From Pengzhenrongella sp031582905 (GTDB taxonomy: Bacteria > Actinomycetota > Actinomycetes > Actinomycetales > Cellulomonadaceae): a stretch of 64,000 nt of DNA. Under the pieces are notes generated by a model that saw nothing but the letters and a program-made list of their open reading frames with translations, did no database searches and was not told where the DNA came from. Shown here piece after piece: positions 8,736-17,993 of this stretch. The stretch covers positions 3,782,001 to 3,846,000 of the forward strand of contig NZ_CP133990.1 in NCBI RefSeq assembly GCF_031582905.1, in the 5' to 3' direction. The translations under genes and the position numbers were made by a program. Each line of letters opens with the position of its first letter. Position 1 is the first letter of the stretch.

Positions 8736-10379
8736 GTGGATTCCGACGACGTCACGCCGGCCACCTCCCGAGACGTGCGCGGGTCCTTGCCTGATCTTTC
8801 CGTGTTGCCGCCCGACGTCGCCGCGGCGGTGGGTGCGTTGCTGTCCGCGACCGACGCGGTGGCCGGGGTGGACACCACCGGCCTGGACGGGGCTCAGGCC
8901 GCGGTGATCGCTGCTGCGGCGGCGTCGGTGGTCAGCCGCCTGGGGGTCGTCGGTGCGCGGATGCTGCCGGTGGTCGAGGCCGACGGGCTGTGGGCGTTGG
9001 GTGGGGCACGGTCGTTCCCCCGCTGGGTCGCCGCCCGGCACCGCGTCAGCGTGCGGACCGCGCACGCCCAGGTGCGCCTGGGCCGGGCGCTGCGGGATCA
9101 CTTGCCGGCGACTGCGGCGGCTGGCGTGGCCGGGTCGATCACCCACGAGCAGGTCCAGGTGATCGGCACGATCGCGCCCACCACCCAGCTGCGGTGCGAG
9201 GTGCTCGCCGACCCGGGCAACGACTGCAACGAGGAGTTCCTGGTCGGGCAGGCGAAGGTGTGGCCGGTCGACTCGTTGCGGATCCTCACCCGCCGGTGGG
9301 CCGCCGCCGCCGACCCCGACGCCGACGACCGCGGCTACCGGGACGCGGCGGACCGGGAGCACTTCACGATGTCGCGGACGTCGGACGGGTACCACCTGGC
9401 CGGGCAGCTCACCATCGACAACGGCCAGTACCTCAAGGCCGCCCTCGAGGCGATCACCCCCGTACCCGCGGTCGGTGACGACCGGACCCCCGCCAAGCGG
9501 CGCGCCCAAGCCCTCGGCGACCTCGCCCGCGTCGTCCTCGACCGCGGCCTGACCGGCACCCGCGGCGGAGTCCGCCCCCACGTCAGCGTCCTGGTCCCCT
9601 ACAGCGTCATCACCGACGCCGAAACAGCCGCACGAGCCGGGACCGACGGGCAACACGAACCCGAGGCGGCCCGGGCCCCGTTGGACGAAGCCAGCGCCGG
9701 CGCAGCCAGCAGCGAAGCGAAGGACGATGCAGACACGGGCACGGGCACGGGTGAGGTCGACACAGGCGCCGTGGCCGGCTTCGTGCCGGCGGTCGGTGGC
9801 CCCGCAAGCGCCGCGCGAAGCGATCGGGGCAGCCAGACCGGGCAGGCACCTCTCGCCGAGGGAGCCGCGCAGCCCGTGCACGAGCCCGGCTCCGACGACC
9901 TGCTCACCGCAGCCGCGGTCAGCGGCGCCTCACCGATCGGCATCCCGCAGTACCACGACGGCACCCCCGTCCCGCGAGCGGCGTTGAACCGGTTGATGTG
10001 CGACGGCGGGTTTACCCGGTTCCTTTTCTCGGCCGACTCCCAGATATTGGACGTCGGCCGCGAGAAACGACTCTTCACCCCGCACATGCGCGCCGCCATC
10101 ATCGCCCGCGACAAACACTGCGTTTACCCCGGCTGCACCGCACCACCCGTGCTCTGCGAAACCCATCATGTCGATCAATGGGCCCGCGACCACGGCACCA
10201 CCAGCGTCACCAACGGGATACTCCTGTGCTGGTACCACCACGACCTCATCCACCGCATGAACATCACCATCACCTGCGACACCAACACCACCTGGGCGTT
10301 CACCGACCGATTCGGCAACCCGATCCGCAGCACGATGGAAGGCCGCCTCGGCGGCACGGACCCTCCGGGCGCCGGATGA
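8736..10379 (+). CDS. DUF222 and HNH endonuclease domain protein
   Basis: A protein of about 547 residues from the GTG at 8736, chosen because ggggagg lies 9 bases upstream and the protein then begins VDSDDVTPATSRDV. The N-terminal and central part is the DUF222 domain (13E12-repeat type). A Ser/Glu/Ala-rich linker follows. The C-terminus has an HNH nuclease motif with paired cysteines: KHCVYPGCTAPPVLCETHHV, then NGILLCWYHHDLIH. This family is multi-copy in many high-GC actinobacteria and is often linked to REP13E12-like elements. Its role is unproven, with selfish or DNA-processing nuclease the usual suggestion. The 3' end uses noticeably more A/T-containing codons than its neighbours. The frame is intact. 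Confidence 0.9.
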   Translation: MDSDDVTPATSRDVRGSLPDLSVLPPDVAAAVGALLSATDAVAGVDTTGLDGAQAAVIAAAAASVVSRLGVVGARMLPVVEADGLWALGGARSFPRWVAARHRVSVRTAHAQVRLGRALRDHLPATAAAGVAGSITHEQVQVIGTIAPTTQLRCEVLADPGNDCNEEFLVGQAKVWPVDSLRILTRRWAAAADPDADDRGYRDAADREHFTMSRTSDGYHLAGQLTIDNGQYLKAALEAITPVPAVGDDRTPAKRRAQALGDLARVVLDRGLTGTRGGVRPHVSVLVPYSVITDAETAARAGTDGQHEPEAARAPLDEASAGAASSEAKDDADTGTGTGEVDTGAVAGFVPAVGGPASAARSDRGSQTGQAPLAEGAAQPVHEPGSDDLLTAAAVSGASPIGIPQYHDGTPVPRAALNRLMCDGGFTRFLFSADSQILDVGREKRLFTPHMRAAIIARDKHCVYPGCTAPPVLCETHHVDQWARDHGTTSVTNGILLCWYHHDLIHRMNITITCDTNTTWAFTDRFGNPIRSTMEGRLGGTDPPGAG

Positions 10380-10464
10380 CGCCGACCACTCGCGCGACGA
10401 CGGGCAACGGCGAGTACCGGGCGACGGGCAACGGGCGGCGCGCAACGAACGACGGACCGCATCC

Positions 10465-11295
10465 TCAGCAGCCGGCGCTCTCGTACCCGCACAGGCGCTC
10501 CCAGAGCTGTCGAGCACGTTGCGTCACCGGTTCGCGGGACGATTCCGTGGAGCCGTCACCGCCGTCCACGGTGGCCAGCGCGAGCGCCGACCCGCGCCGG
10601 GTGAGGACGGCGTAGGTGCCGAACGGCGTCGGCGCACCCTCGCCGTCGCCGTACACGCGCGCCACCCCGGTCCCCTGCGCACCCACCTCCACCGTCTCGG
10701 TGGAGATCAGCTCACTGCTCGCGTCACAGGCGGCCAGCGCAGCCCGCACCCGGTCAGCCTCGGCCACCGCGGTGGCGGCGTCGGCGAACAGCGCGACCTG
10801 CTGCACGTCGATCCGCGCTTCGAACTCACCGGTGCCGTCCCGTGCCGTGAGCATGGCCGTCGCGGTCGACGGCGATCCCGCCGCGCACTCCTCGGGCAGC
10901 GCCCACGCAACGGTGCCGTCGGTGGTCGTCCGAGGTTCGAGCAGGGCCGGCGCGAGGACCTCGGTGGGCACCGGGATAGTCACCGCGGAGGACGGGGTCT
11001 TGGTGGGGTCCGGCGTCGTCGAGGGTTCCGGGGTGGGCGTCGTCGGCGCGGGCGCGGGGGGCGCCGTCGCGACCGGAGCCGGCCACGTCGGGAGGTCGAC
11101 GCGGTCCAGAGCGGGGACCCCCACGGCGATCGCCGCGACGGCTGCCGCCGTCCCGATCACCGCTGCGGTGCGCCGCCGCCGTCGCCGCCGGTGGATGCCG
11201 GTGGCCACCTGCGCCCAGATCGCGTCGTGGTCGAGGGCACCGGCCGCGTCCGCCTCCGAGCGCAGCACCCTGCGCAGGTCGTCCGGCGTGGTCAT
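10465..11295 (-). CDS. Probable membrane-anchored anti-sigma factor
   Basis: A 276-residue protein whose ATG overlaps the sigma-factor stop by four bases (ATGA). Residues 1-35 are cytoplasmic and include an arginine block (HRRRRRRR). One transmembrane helix follows near 42-63 (TAAVIGTAAAVAAIAVGVP). A Pro/Thr-rich stalk leads into an extracytoplasmic domain of about 170 residues with three cysteines and no motif I recognise. Position and topology fit an anti-sigma factor for the overlapping SigE-type sigma, but no zinc-binding ZAS motif is visible. The function therefore rests on gene context. Confidence 0.6.
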   Translation of the reverse strand: MTTPDDLRRVLRSEADAAGALDHDAIWAQVATGIHRRRRRRRTAAVIGTAAAVAAIAVGVPALDRVDLPTWPAPVATAPPAPAPTTPTPEPSTTPDPTKTPSSAVTIPVPTEVLAPALLEPRTTTDGTVAWALPEECAAGSPSTATAMLTARDGTGEFEARIDVQQVALFADAATAVAEADRVRAALAACDASSELISTETVEVGAQGTGVARVYGDGEGAPTPFGTYAVLTRRGSALALATVDGGDGSTESSREPVTQRARQLWERLCGYESAGC

Positions 11296-12068
11296 CGGTC
11301 CTCCTCGGAGAGGGCTGTGGAACGCAGGGTGGCGAGGGCCCGGGTGGCGGTCGAGCGCACCGTGCTCGGGGCCACGTCGAGGATCTGGCTGATCTCGTGG
11401 TCGTCCATGCCCTCGAGGTAGCGAAGGACGAGCACGGCACGCTGGCGCGGCGCGAGCCCGGCCAGTCGCCGCTGCACGTCCTGCCGGTCGACCACGGCGT
11501 CGGCCGGGTCACGACCGACCCGGGCGCGCGCTTGCAGCATCCCGTCGCCGGTGGCCGTCACGGTCCGCGTGTACCAACGGCGCCGCCAGGACAGGTGCTC
11601 GTTGGTGACCATCCGCTTGACGTACAGGTCGGGCCGGTCGCTCGCCCGGATGCGCCGCCACCGCGACGACGCCCGCACCAGGACCTCCTGGACGATGTCG
11701 GCGCCCTGGTGCGAATCGCCGGCGAGGGCGGTGGCGTAGCGGAGGAGGTCCCCCATCCGGGCCCGTGCGAAGGTCTCGAAGTCCTCCTCGTCGCCACGGA
11801 CGGCCTCACCACGGATCACGACGTCCCACGCGGGGTCGCCGACGTCGGACCCGACGGGATCCGCCGACTCCGCCTGCTCGGCCTGCTCGCCCTGCTCGCC
11901 CTGCTCGGGCTGGTTGGCCTGGTTGGCGTGCGCAACCCGCTCAACCCGCTCGACCCGCTCGGCCCGCTCGGCCTCCTCGGCCACGGACGCGATCCCGACG
12001 TCGCGCGTGCCGGGGCGGGCGTCGCCGGCTCGGCGACGCCCACCGCCTGCCCCACCGAGCGCGCTCAT
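11292..12068 (-). CDS. SigE-family (ECF-like) RNA polymerase sigma factor
   Basis: A 258-residue sigma factor. Region 2 spans roughly residues 95-160 (DEEDFETFARARMGDLLRYA, then GADIVQEVLVR). Region 4 lies near 205-255 (LAPRQRAVLVLRYLEGMDDH, then ISQILDVAPSTVRSTATRAL with its helix-turn-helix). The first 80 residues are low complexity, with AERAERVERVERV and EQGEQGEQAEQAES repeats that are atypical for the family, so the true start may lie downstream. The gene begins 2 bases after the stop of the peptidoglycan-binding gene and ends inside the start of the putative anti-sigma gene. This gives a cell-wall protein, sigma, anti-sigma unit. Confidence 0.88.
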   Translation of the reverse strand: MSALGGAGGGRRRAGDARPGTRDVGIASVAEEAERAERVERVERVAHANQANQPEQGEQGEQAEQAESADPVGSDVGDPAWDVVIRGEAVRGDEEDFETFARARMGDLLRYATALAGDSHQGADIVQEVLVRASSRWRRIRASDRPDLYVKRMVTNEHLSWRRRWYTRTVTATGDGMLQARARVGRDPADAVVDRQDVQRRLAGLAPRQRAVLVLRYLEGMDDHEISQILDVAPSTVRSTATRALATLRSTALSEEDR

Positions 12069-12070
12069 GC

Positions 12071-12950
12071 TCAGTCCGGGATTCCCTCGAGCAGCCAGCC
12101 GACGGCCAGCCGGGTCCGCGGCCCGACGACGCCGTCCTCGGCGACGCGCGCGACGCGCTGCAGGGCGACCGTCGCCCGGTGGGTCTGCGGTCCGAACACC
12201 CCGTCCTCGGCGATGCGCGGATGGTCGAGCTGCCCGAGCCGGAGCGCGACGTTCACGATGCCCTGCCAGTCCCGCACGCCGTCACCGCGCGCACCGCGCG
12301 CGAGCGCACGCTCCCCGCCTCCACCGGACCGCTGCCGGCACCGGGTCCGATGCCCGCCTGCGCCTCGGCCTGGGCGACCGCGGCGCGGGTGCGAGGCCCG
12401 ACGACGCCGTCCTGCGCCACGCTCAGGCGCGCCTGGACGGTACGGGTCGCAGCCCGGGTCCGGGGCCGAAGAAGCCGTCCTCGACCAGGGCGGGGCCGGC
12501 CACGACCCCGACCGCGACGAGGCCATTGACCCGCGCCTGCCACGTCGCGACCTGCGTCCCTCGGTCACCGAGGCGGAGCGTCGCGGCCGAGGCCGCGGAC
12601 CGGGCCACGCGTGCAACCACAGAGCGAGCAGCGAGCACGGCCCGGACGTCCGATGCGGTCGCGGACGACGACGCGGCGGCGGACGCAGATGCGGTCGGAC
12701 CAGCAGATGCGGGCGGAACAGCGGTCGCGGCGGTCGCGGGGAGCACCAGCCCACAGCTCACGGCCAGCAGGACGGTCGCCTTCCCCGCAGTGGACCTCCG
12801 GACAGTGGCCCTCCCCGCAGTGGACCTCCGGACAGTGGCCCTCCCCGCAGTGGACCTCCGGACGGCGGCCCTCCCCACAGTGGCCTTCCGGACGGTGGCC
12901 TCCCGGACCGTCGTCTTCGGGACAGTGGTCTTCCGGACGGTGGTGCGCAT
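12071..12950 (-). CDS. Secreted peptidoglycan-binding-domain protein (two frameshifts)
   Basis: After a signal-like segment (ATVLLAVSCGLVLPATAATA) the protein carries several PG_binding_1 repeats, recognised by VEDGFFGPRT, AQDGVVGPRTRAAV, AEDGVFGPQTHRAT and AEDGVVGPRTRLAV. Such repeats bind cell-wall peptidoglycan. The repeats fall in three different frames. One added base at 12462-12465 (four G) and one at 12313-12316 (four C) join them into one product of about 293 residues, so I read these as assembly errors. The N-terminus before the signal segment is unusual: decapeptide repeats RRSTAGRATV and relatives, encoded by 30-bp DNA repeats. The real start may be further in. No catalytic domain was seen. 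Confidence 0.72.
12782..12880 (-). repeat. 30-bp tandem repeat in the 5' end of the peptidoglycan-binding gene
   Basis: Three near-identical 30-base units and a fourth degenerate one. The plus-strand unit starts ctccccgcagtggacctccg. They encode basic decapeptides ahead of the signal-like segment. Confidence 0.92.
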
Positions 12951-13129
12951 GGCGGACCCCTCTCGGTGATCGGTCGAGTCTGACCACCTCCAGACGTCTG
13001 CGGGGCCCGATCTGCTGCGTCGGACGAGTCAAGTCTGTGTCCCCGACCGCCCCCGACGTGATCGCCTGGTGACGCACGCCCCACCGGCCCGCGCGCCCAC
13101 CCGCCGGTGGTCGGGGAGAATGGTCCGTC

Positions 13130-16100
13130 GTGAGCGACGTCGAGGGCACCACCGGCCGGGACCCCCGACCCGCCGCGCCCGGTGAGGCGGCACCCCGGGT
13201 GGGGCCCCCGTCGGCGGCAGCACGCGGCCCCGCCGTCGTCGCGCCGGCCGCCCGCGTCCCGACGACGACCGCGCCCGGCGCGCCCCCGCCGCGTCACGGA
13301 CCCCACGCACGTCCCGCACCGACGACCCGGCCCAGGCCGACGCGCGCCAGGTCGCCCGCGTCGCGCGCAAGGCCGGGGTCCGCCGCGGCGTCGTCGTCCC
13401 GCCGATCACCTACCCGCCCGAGCTGCCCGTCTCCGCACGCCGGGACGACATCGCCGCGGCGATCCGTGACCACCAGGTCGTCATCGTGTCCGGAGCGACG
13501 GGGTCCGGGAAGACGACGCAGCTGCCCAAGATCCTGCTCGACCTGGGCCGCGGTCGGGACGGCCAGATCGGGCACACGCAGCCGCGACGCATCGCCGCGC
13601 GCACGGTCGCCGAGCGCATCGCCGAGGAGGTCGGCACCGAGCTCGGGCAGATCGTCGGCTACCAGGTGCGGTTCACCGACCAGTCGTCCGACGAGACGCT
13701 CGTGCGCGTCATGACCGACGGCATCCTGCTCGCCCAGATCCAGCGCGACCCGATGCTGCGGGGCTACGACACGCTGATCATCGACGAGGCGCACGAGCGT
13801 TCGCTCAACATCGACTTCATCCTCGGCTACCTCACGCGCCTGCTGCCCCGGCGTCCGGACCTCAAGGTCGTCATCACGTCCGCGACCATCGACTCCGAGC
13901 GCTTCGCCCGGCACTTCGCCGGCCCGGCCGCGGCCGACCACCCCGACGGCGTGCCGGCGCCGGTCGTCGAGGTCAGCGGACGCACCTACCCCGTCGAGAT
14001 CCGCTACCGCCCGCTGTCCCCGGACGACGTCGGCCGGGCCGACGAGCCGGACGCCGACGACGACGCCCTCGCGTCGGGCACCCCGCTGCGGAAGGCACCC
14101 TCCGGCGCGCCGTCGGCCAGGACGTCCGGCACGTCGTCGAGCGCGGGCACAGGCGCGGGCGCGGGAACGGGCAGGCCCTCGGGGAGGCAGAGCGAGGACC
14201 GTGACCTCATGACCGCGATCACCGACGCGGTCGACGAGCTGTGCGCCGAGGGACCGGGCGACATCCTCGTGTTCCTGTCCGGCGAGCGGGAGATCCGTGA
14301 CGCCGAGGACGCCCTCACCGGCGCCCTCGGCCCGCGCGTCACCGACCCGCGCCACCCCGACGCGGTCGAGATCGTGCCGCTGTACGCGCGGCTGTCGTCC
14401 GCCGAGCAGCACCGCGTGTTCGAGCGGCACACCACGCGCCGCGTCGTGCTGGCGACCAACGTCGCCGAGACGTCCCTGACGGTTCCCGGCATCCGGTACG
14501 TCATCGACCCCGGCACCGCCCGCATCTCGCGGTTCTCCAAGGCGACCAAGGTGCAGCGACTGCCGATCGAGCCGATCTCGCAGGCCAGCGCGAACCAGCG
14601 CTCGGGCCGCTGCGGGCGCGTCGCGGAGGGCATCGCGATCCGCCTCTACTCGGAGGAGGACTTCGCGTCCCGCCCCGAGTTCACCGAGCCGGAGATCCTG
14701 CGCACGTCGCTCGCCTCGGTGATCCTGCAGATGGTCGCGGTCGGCGTCGCCGCCACGCCCGACGACGTCGCCCGCTTCCCCTTCGTCGAACCGCCCGACG
14801 TCCGGTCCATCCGCGACGGCGTCCAGCTCCTCACCGAGCTCGGTGCCCTCGAGGCGCGCGGCACGACGGCCGACGGGACGACCCCGCGCAGCGCCTCACC
14901 GACGTCGGACGCGCGCTCGCCGAGCTGCCGATGGACCCGCGCCTGGCCCGGATGATCGTCGAGGGCGGACGCCGCGGCGTCGCCCGCGAGGTCATGGTGA
15001 TCGCCGCCGCGCTGTCCATCCAGGACCCCCGCGAGCGGCCGGCCGAGCAGCGCCCCCAGGCAGATCAGCTGCACGCGCGGTTCGCCGACCCGACGTCGGA
15101 CTTCCTCAGCTACCTCAACCTGTGGCAGTACGTGAAGGACTCCCAGCGCGAGCTCTCCGGGTCGGCGTTCCGCCGTCTGTGCCGCGCCGAGCACCTCAAC
15201 TACCTGCGCCTGCGTGAGTGGCAGGACGTCGTCACCCAGCTGCGCGAGATGGCCAAGCCGCTCGGCATCCGGGTCGAGCCGCCGCGGCACGCGCCAGACG
15301 GGTCGAGCCTGACGACGACGCCCGGCACCTCGTCCGCGACGTCGTCCGGCACGACGTCCGGCACCGCACCCACTCCCCCACGCCGACGCACCGCGCCCGG
15401 CGCGGCCCAGGAGAGCCTCTCCTCCGACACCGCCGACACCACGTCCCTGCGCCTGGACTGGGACGCCGACCGCATCCACGTCTCGGTGCTGTCCGGCCTG
15501 CTGAGCCAGATCGGCATGCAGGAGGTCACCGAGGTCCGGGCGGGGGCGCCGAAGGGCACGAAGAACGCCCCGCCGCCCCGGGGGCGCAAGGGCGGCCGCA
15601 ACGAGTACATCGGAGCCCGTGGGGCGCGGTTCGCGATCTTCCCCGGCTCGCCGCTGTCCCGGAAGCCCCCGGCCTGGATCATGGCCGGCGAGCTCGTCGA
15701 GACCTCACGCCTGTGGGCCCGCGACGCCGCCCGCATCCAGCCCGAGTGGGCCGAGGAGCTCGCGGCGCACCTGGTCAAGCGCACCTACTCCGAGCCGACC
15801 TGGTCCACGAAGCAGGGTGCGGCGATGGCGTTCGAGCGGGTGCTGCTCTACGGCGTCCCCATCGTCGCCCAGCGCCGCGTCCTGTACGCGAAGGTCGACC
15901 CCGAGCACGCCCGCGAGCTGTTCATCCGCCACGCCCTCGTCGAGGGCGAGTGGACGACCCACCACGCGTTCTTCCACGACAACCGCGCCCTCCTCGCCCA
16001 GGCCGAGAGCCTCGAGCACCGCGCCCGCCGCCGCGACCTCGTCGTCGACGACGACGCGCTGTACGCCTTCTACGACGAGCGCATCCCGGCCGACGTCGTC

Positions 16101-17923
16101 TCCTCGCGTCACTTCGACACCTGGTGGAAGACCGCACGGCGCCGGGACCCGGACCTCCTCACCTTCACGCTCGGCATGCTCGTCGCCGACGACGCGGACG
16201 TCAGCGAGACCGACTTCCCGTCCGTCTGGCCGCAGGGTGACCTCGAGCTCCCGCTCACGTACCAGTTCCAACCCGGCACCGACGCCGACGGCGTCACCGT
16301 CCACATCCCGCTGGTCGTCCTGGACCGGGTGCGCCCCGAGGGCTTCGACTGGATGGTGCCGGGGCTGCGCGAAGAGCTCGTCGTCGCCCTCGTCCGGTCC
16401 CTCCCCAAGCCGGTGCGCGTCCAGCTCGTCCCCGCGCCCGACGTCGCCCGCGAGGTCGTCGCGTGGATCGACGCGAACCTGCCCGGCTGGGCGGACACGG
16501 TGCGCGCCGGAGACATGGCGGGCTCCTTCCACGCCGCCGTCGCCGCGGCCGTCCAGGCCCTGCGCGACGTCGTCGTGCCCGACGACGCCTGGGACGACGA
16601 CCGCCTGCCGCCGCACCTGCGCATGACGTTCCGCGTCGAGGAGGAGCGCGGCGGTGGCGCCGTGGTGCTCGACGAGGGCAAGGACCTCGTCGTCCTGCAG
16701 CGCCGGCTCGCGGCCCGCTCCCAGGACGCCGTCCGGGTCGCCGTGCGGTCGGCGGTCCGGGACGCGATGCGTGACGCCTCCCGGGCGGCGGGCGCCGGGG
16801 CAGGCGGCGCGGCGGATGCTGCGGCCGGTGCGGCCGGTGCGGCCGGTGCGGCACCGCTCGCGGGCTCGGCGGGTCACGCGGGCTCGGCAGGTCCCTCGGG
16901 CGCCGCTGGTGCGGGAGGCCCCGCGGGCTCGGGCGGCGCCGCGCCGGCCCACGCGGGCCACCGGTCCGACTCCGGTGCCGCGGCCGGCGCGCCACCGCTG
17001 CCGCCCCCGTCGCCGAGCGCACGGGGCTGGCCACCTGGCCGGACGGGCTGCCGGACGGTCGCCTGCCGGACGTCGTCGAGACGCCGGGCCCAGGCGGCGT
17101 CGTCATCCGCGGCTACCCCGCGCTGGTCGAGGAGCCCGGCGCCCGGCACGAGCCGACCGTCGCGCTGCGCGTTCTCGCCGACGCCCGGCGCCAGGCGGCC
17201 GAGCACCGGCGCGGCGTCCGCCGTCTGCTGACGGTCGAGGTCTCCCTCGCGACGTCCCGCGTGACGACGCGGTGGAGCGGCACCCAGGCGCTCACGCTGG
17301 CCGCCAGCCCGTACCGGACCACCGAGACGCTCGTCGCGGACGTGCAGCTCGCCGCGGTCGACGCGCTCGTCGCCGCGCTCGTGTCGGACGCCGCCACGGT
17401 GCGCGACGAGGCCGCCTACCGTGCGCTGCGGGACCGGGTGCGCCCCCGTCTCGAGGACACGGTGCACCGCGTCATCACCGACCTCGTCGCCGTCCTCGGT
17501 GCAGCGCGGGAGCTCGACGCCGCGGTGCGCGCCGGCACGAGCCTCGCGCTGCTCAACACGCTGCAGGACGTCCGCGAGCAGATGGCCGCGCTCGTGCACG
17601 ACGGGTTCGTCAGCGAGGCCGGTGCCGCCCGGCTGCCGCACCTCGTGCGCTACCTGCGCGCCGCTCGGCACCGTCTGGCCAAGGCCGCCGACAACCCGAA
17701 CCGGGACGCCGAGCTCGCCTGGCGAGTCCACGACCTCGAGGCGCTGCTCGACGCCGCCCGCGAGCGGGTCGCGTCCGGACCACCCGACCCGGCCCGGACG
17801 GCCGCGCTCGACGACGTCCGGTGGATGCTCGAGGAGCTGCGCGTGAGCCTGTTCGCGCAGACCCTGGGCACGCCGGCGCCGGTGTCGGAGAAGCGCGTGC
17901 GCGCGGCCCTCGCCGCGATCTGA
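13130..17923 (+). CDS. hrpA: ATP-dependent RNA helicase HrpA (three frameshifts)
   Basis: DEAH-box helicase of about 1,590 residues. Motifs in order are GATGSGKTTQLPK (I), IIDEAHERS (II), VVITSATID (III), VVLATNVAETSLTVPG (V) and QRSGRCGRV (VI). The HA2/OB and DUF3418 C-terminal regions of the HrpA family follow. The GTG at 13130 follows ggggagaa. The frame changes three times: between 13184 and 13320 in the Pro/Ala-rich N-terminus, at 14882-14885 (four C, where one more gives TPAQRLTDVG), and in a Gly/Ala-rich stretch between about 16,780 and 17,000. Downstream of the last change it reads GLATWPDGLPDGRLPDVVE. All helicase motifs are intact, so a working gene with assembly errors is likelier than decay. 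A 17-base direct repeat covers the stop region. Confidence 0.88.
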
Positions 17924-17993
17924 CGCTCGCCGCGATCTGACGCCTGCCGCAACCTGACGCCCTTGGTGCGCCCGGCTCCGTGACCCGTGACGC

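Noticed and set aside
8736..10379. A mobile element or prophage around the DUF222/HNH gene
   Set aside because: No transposase, integrase, inverted repeats or target duplication flank it. The gene family alone is not proof of mobility here.
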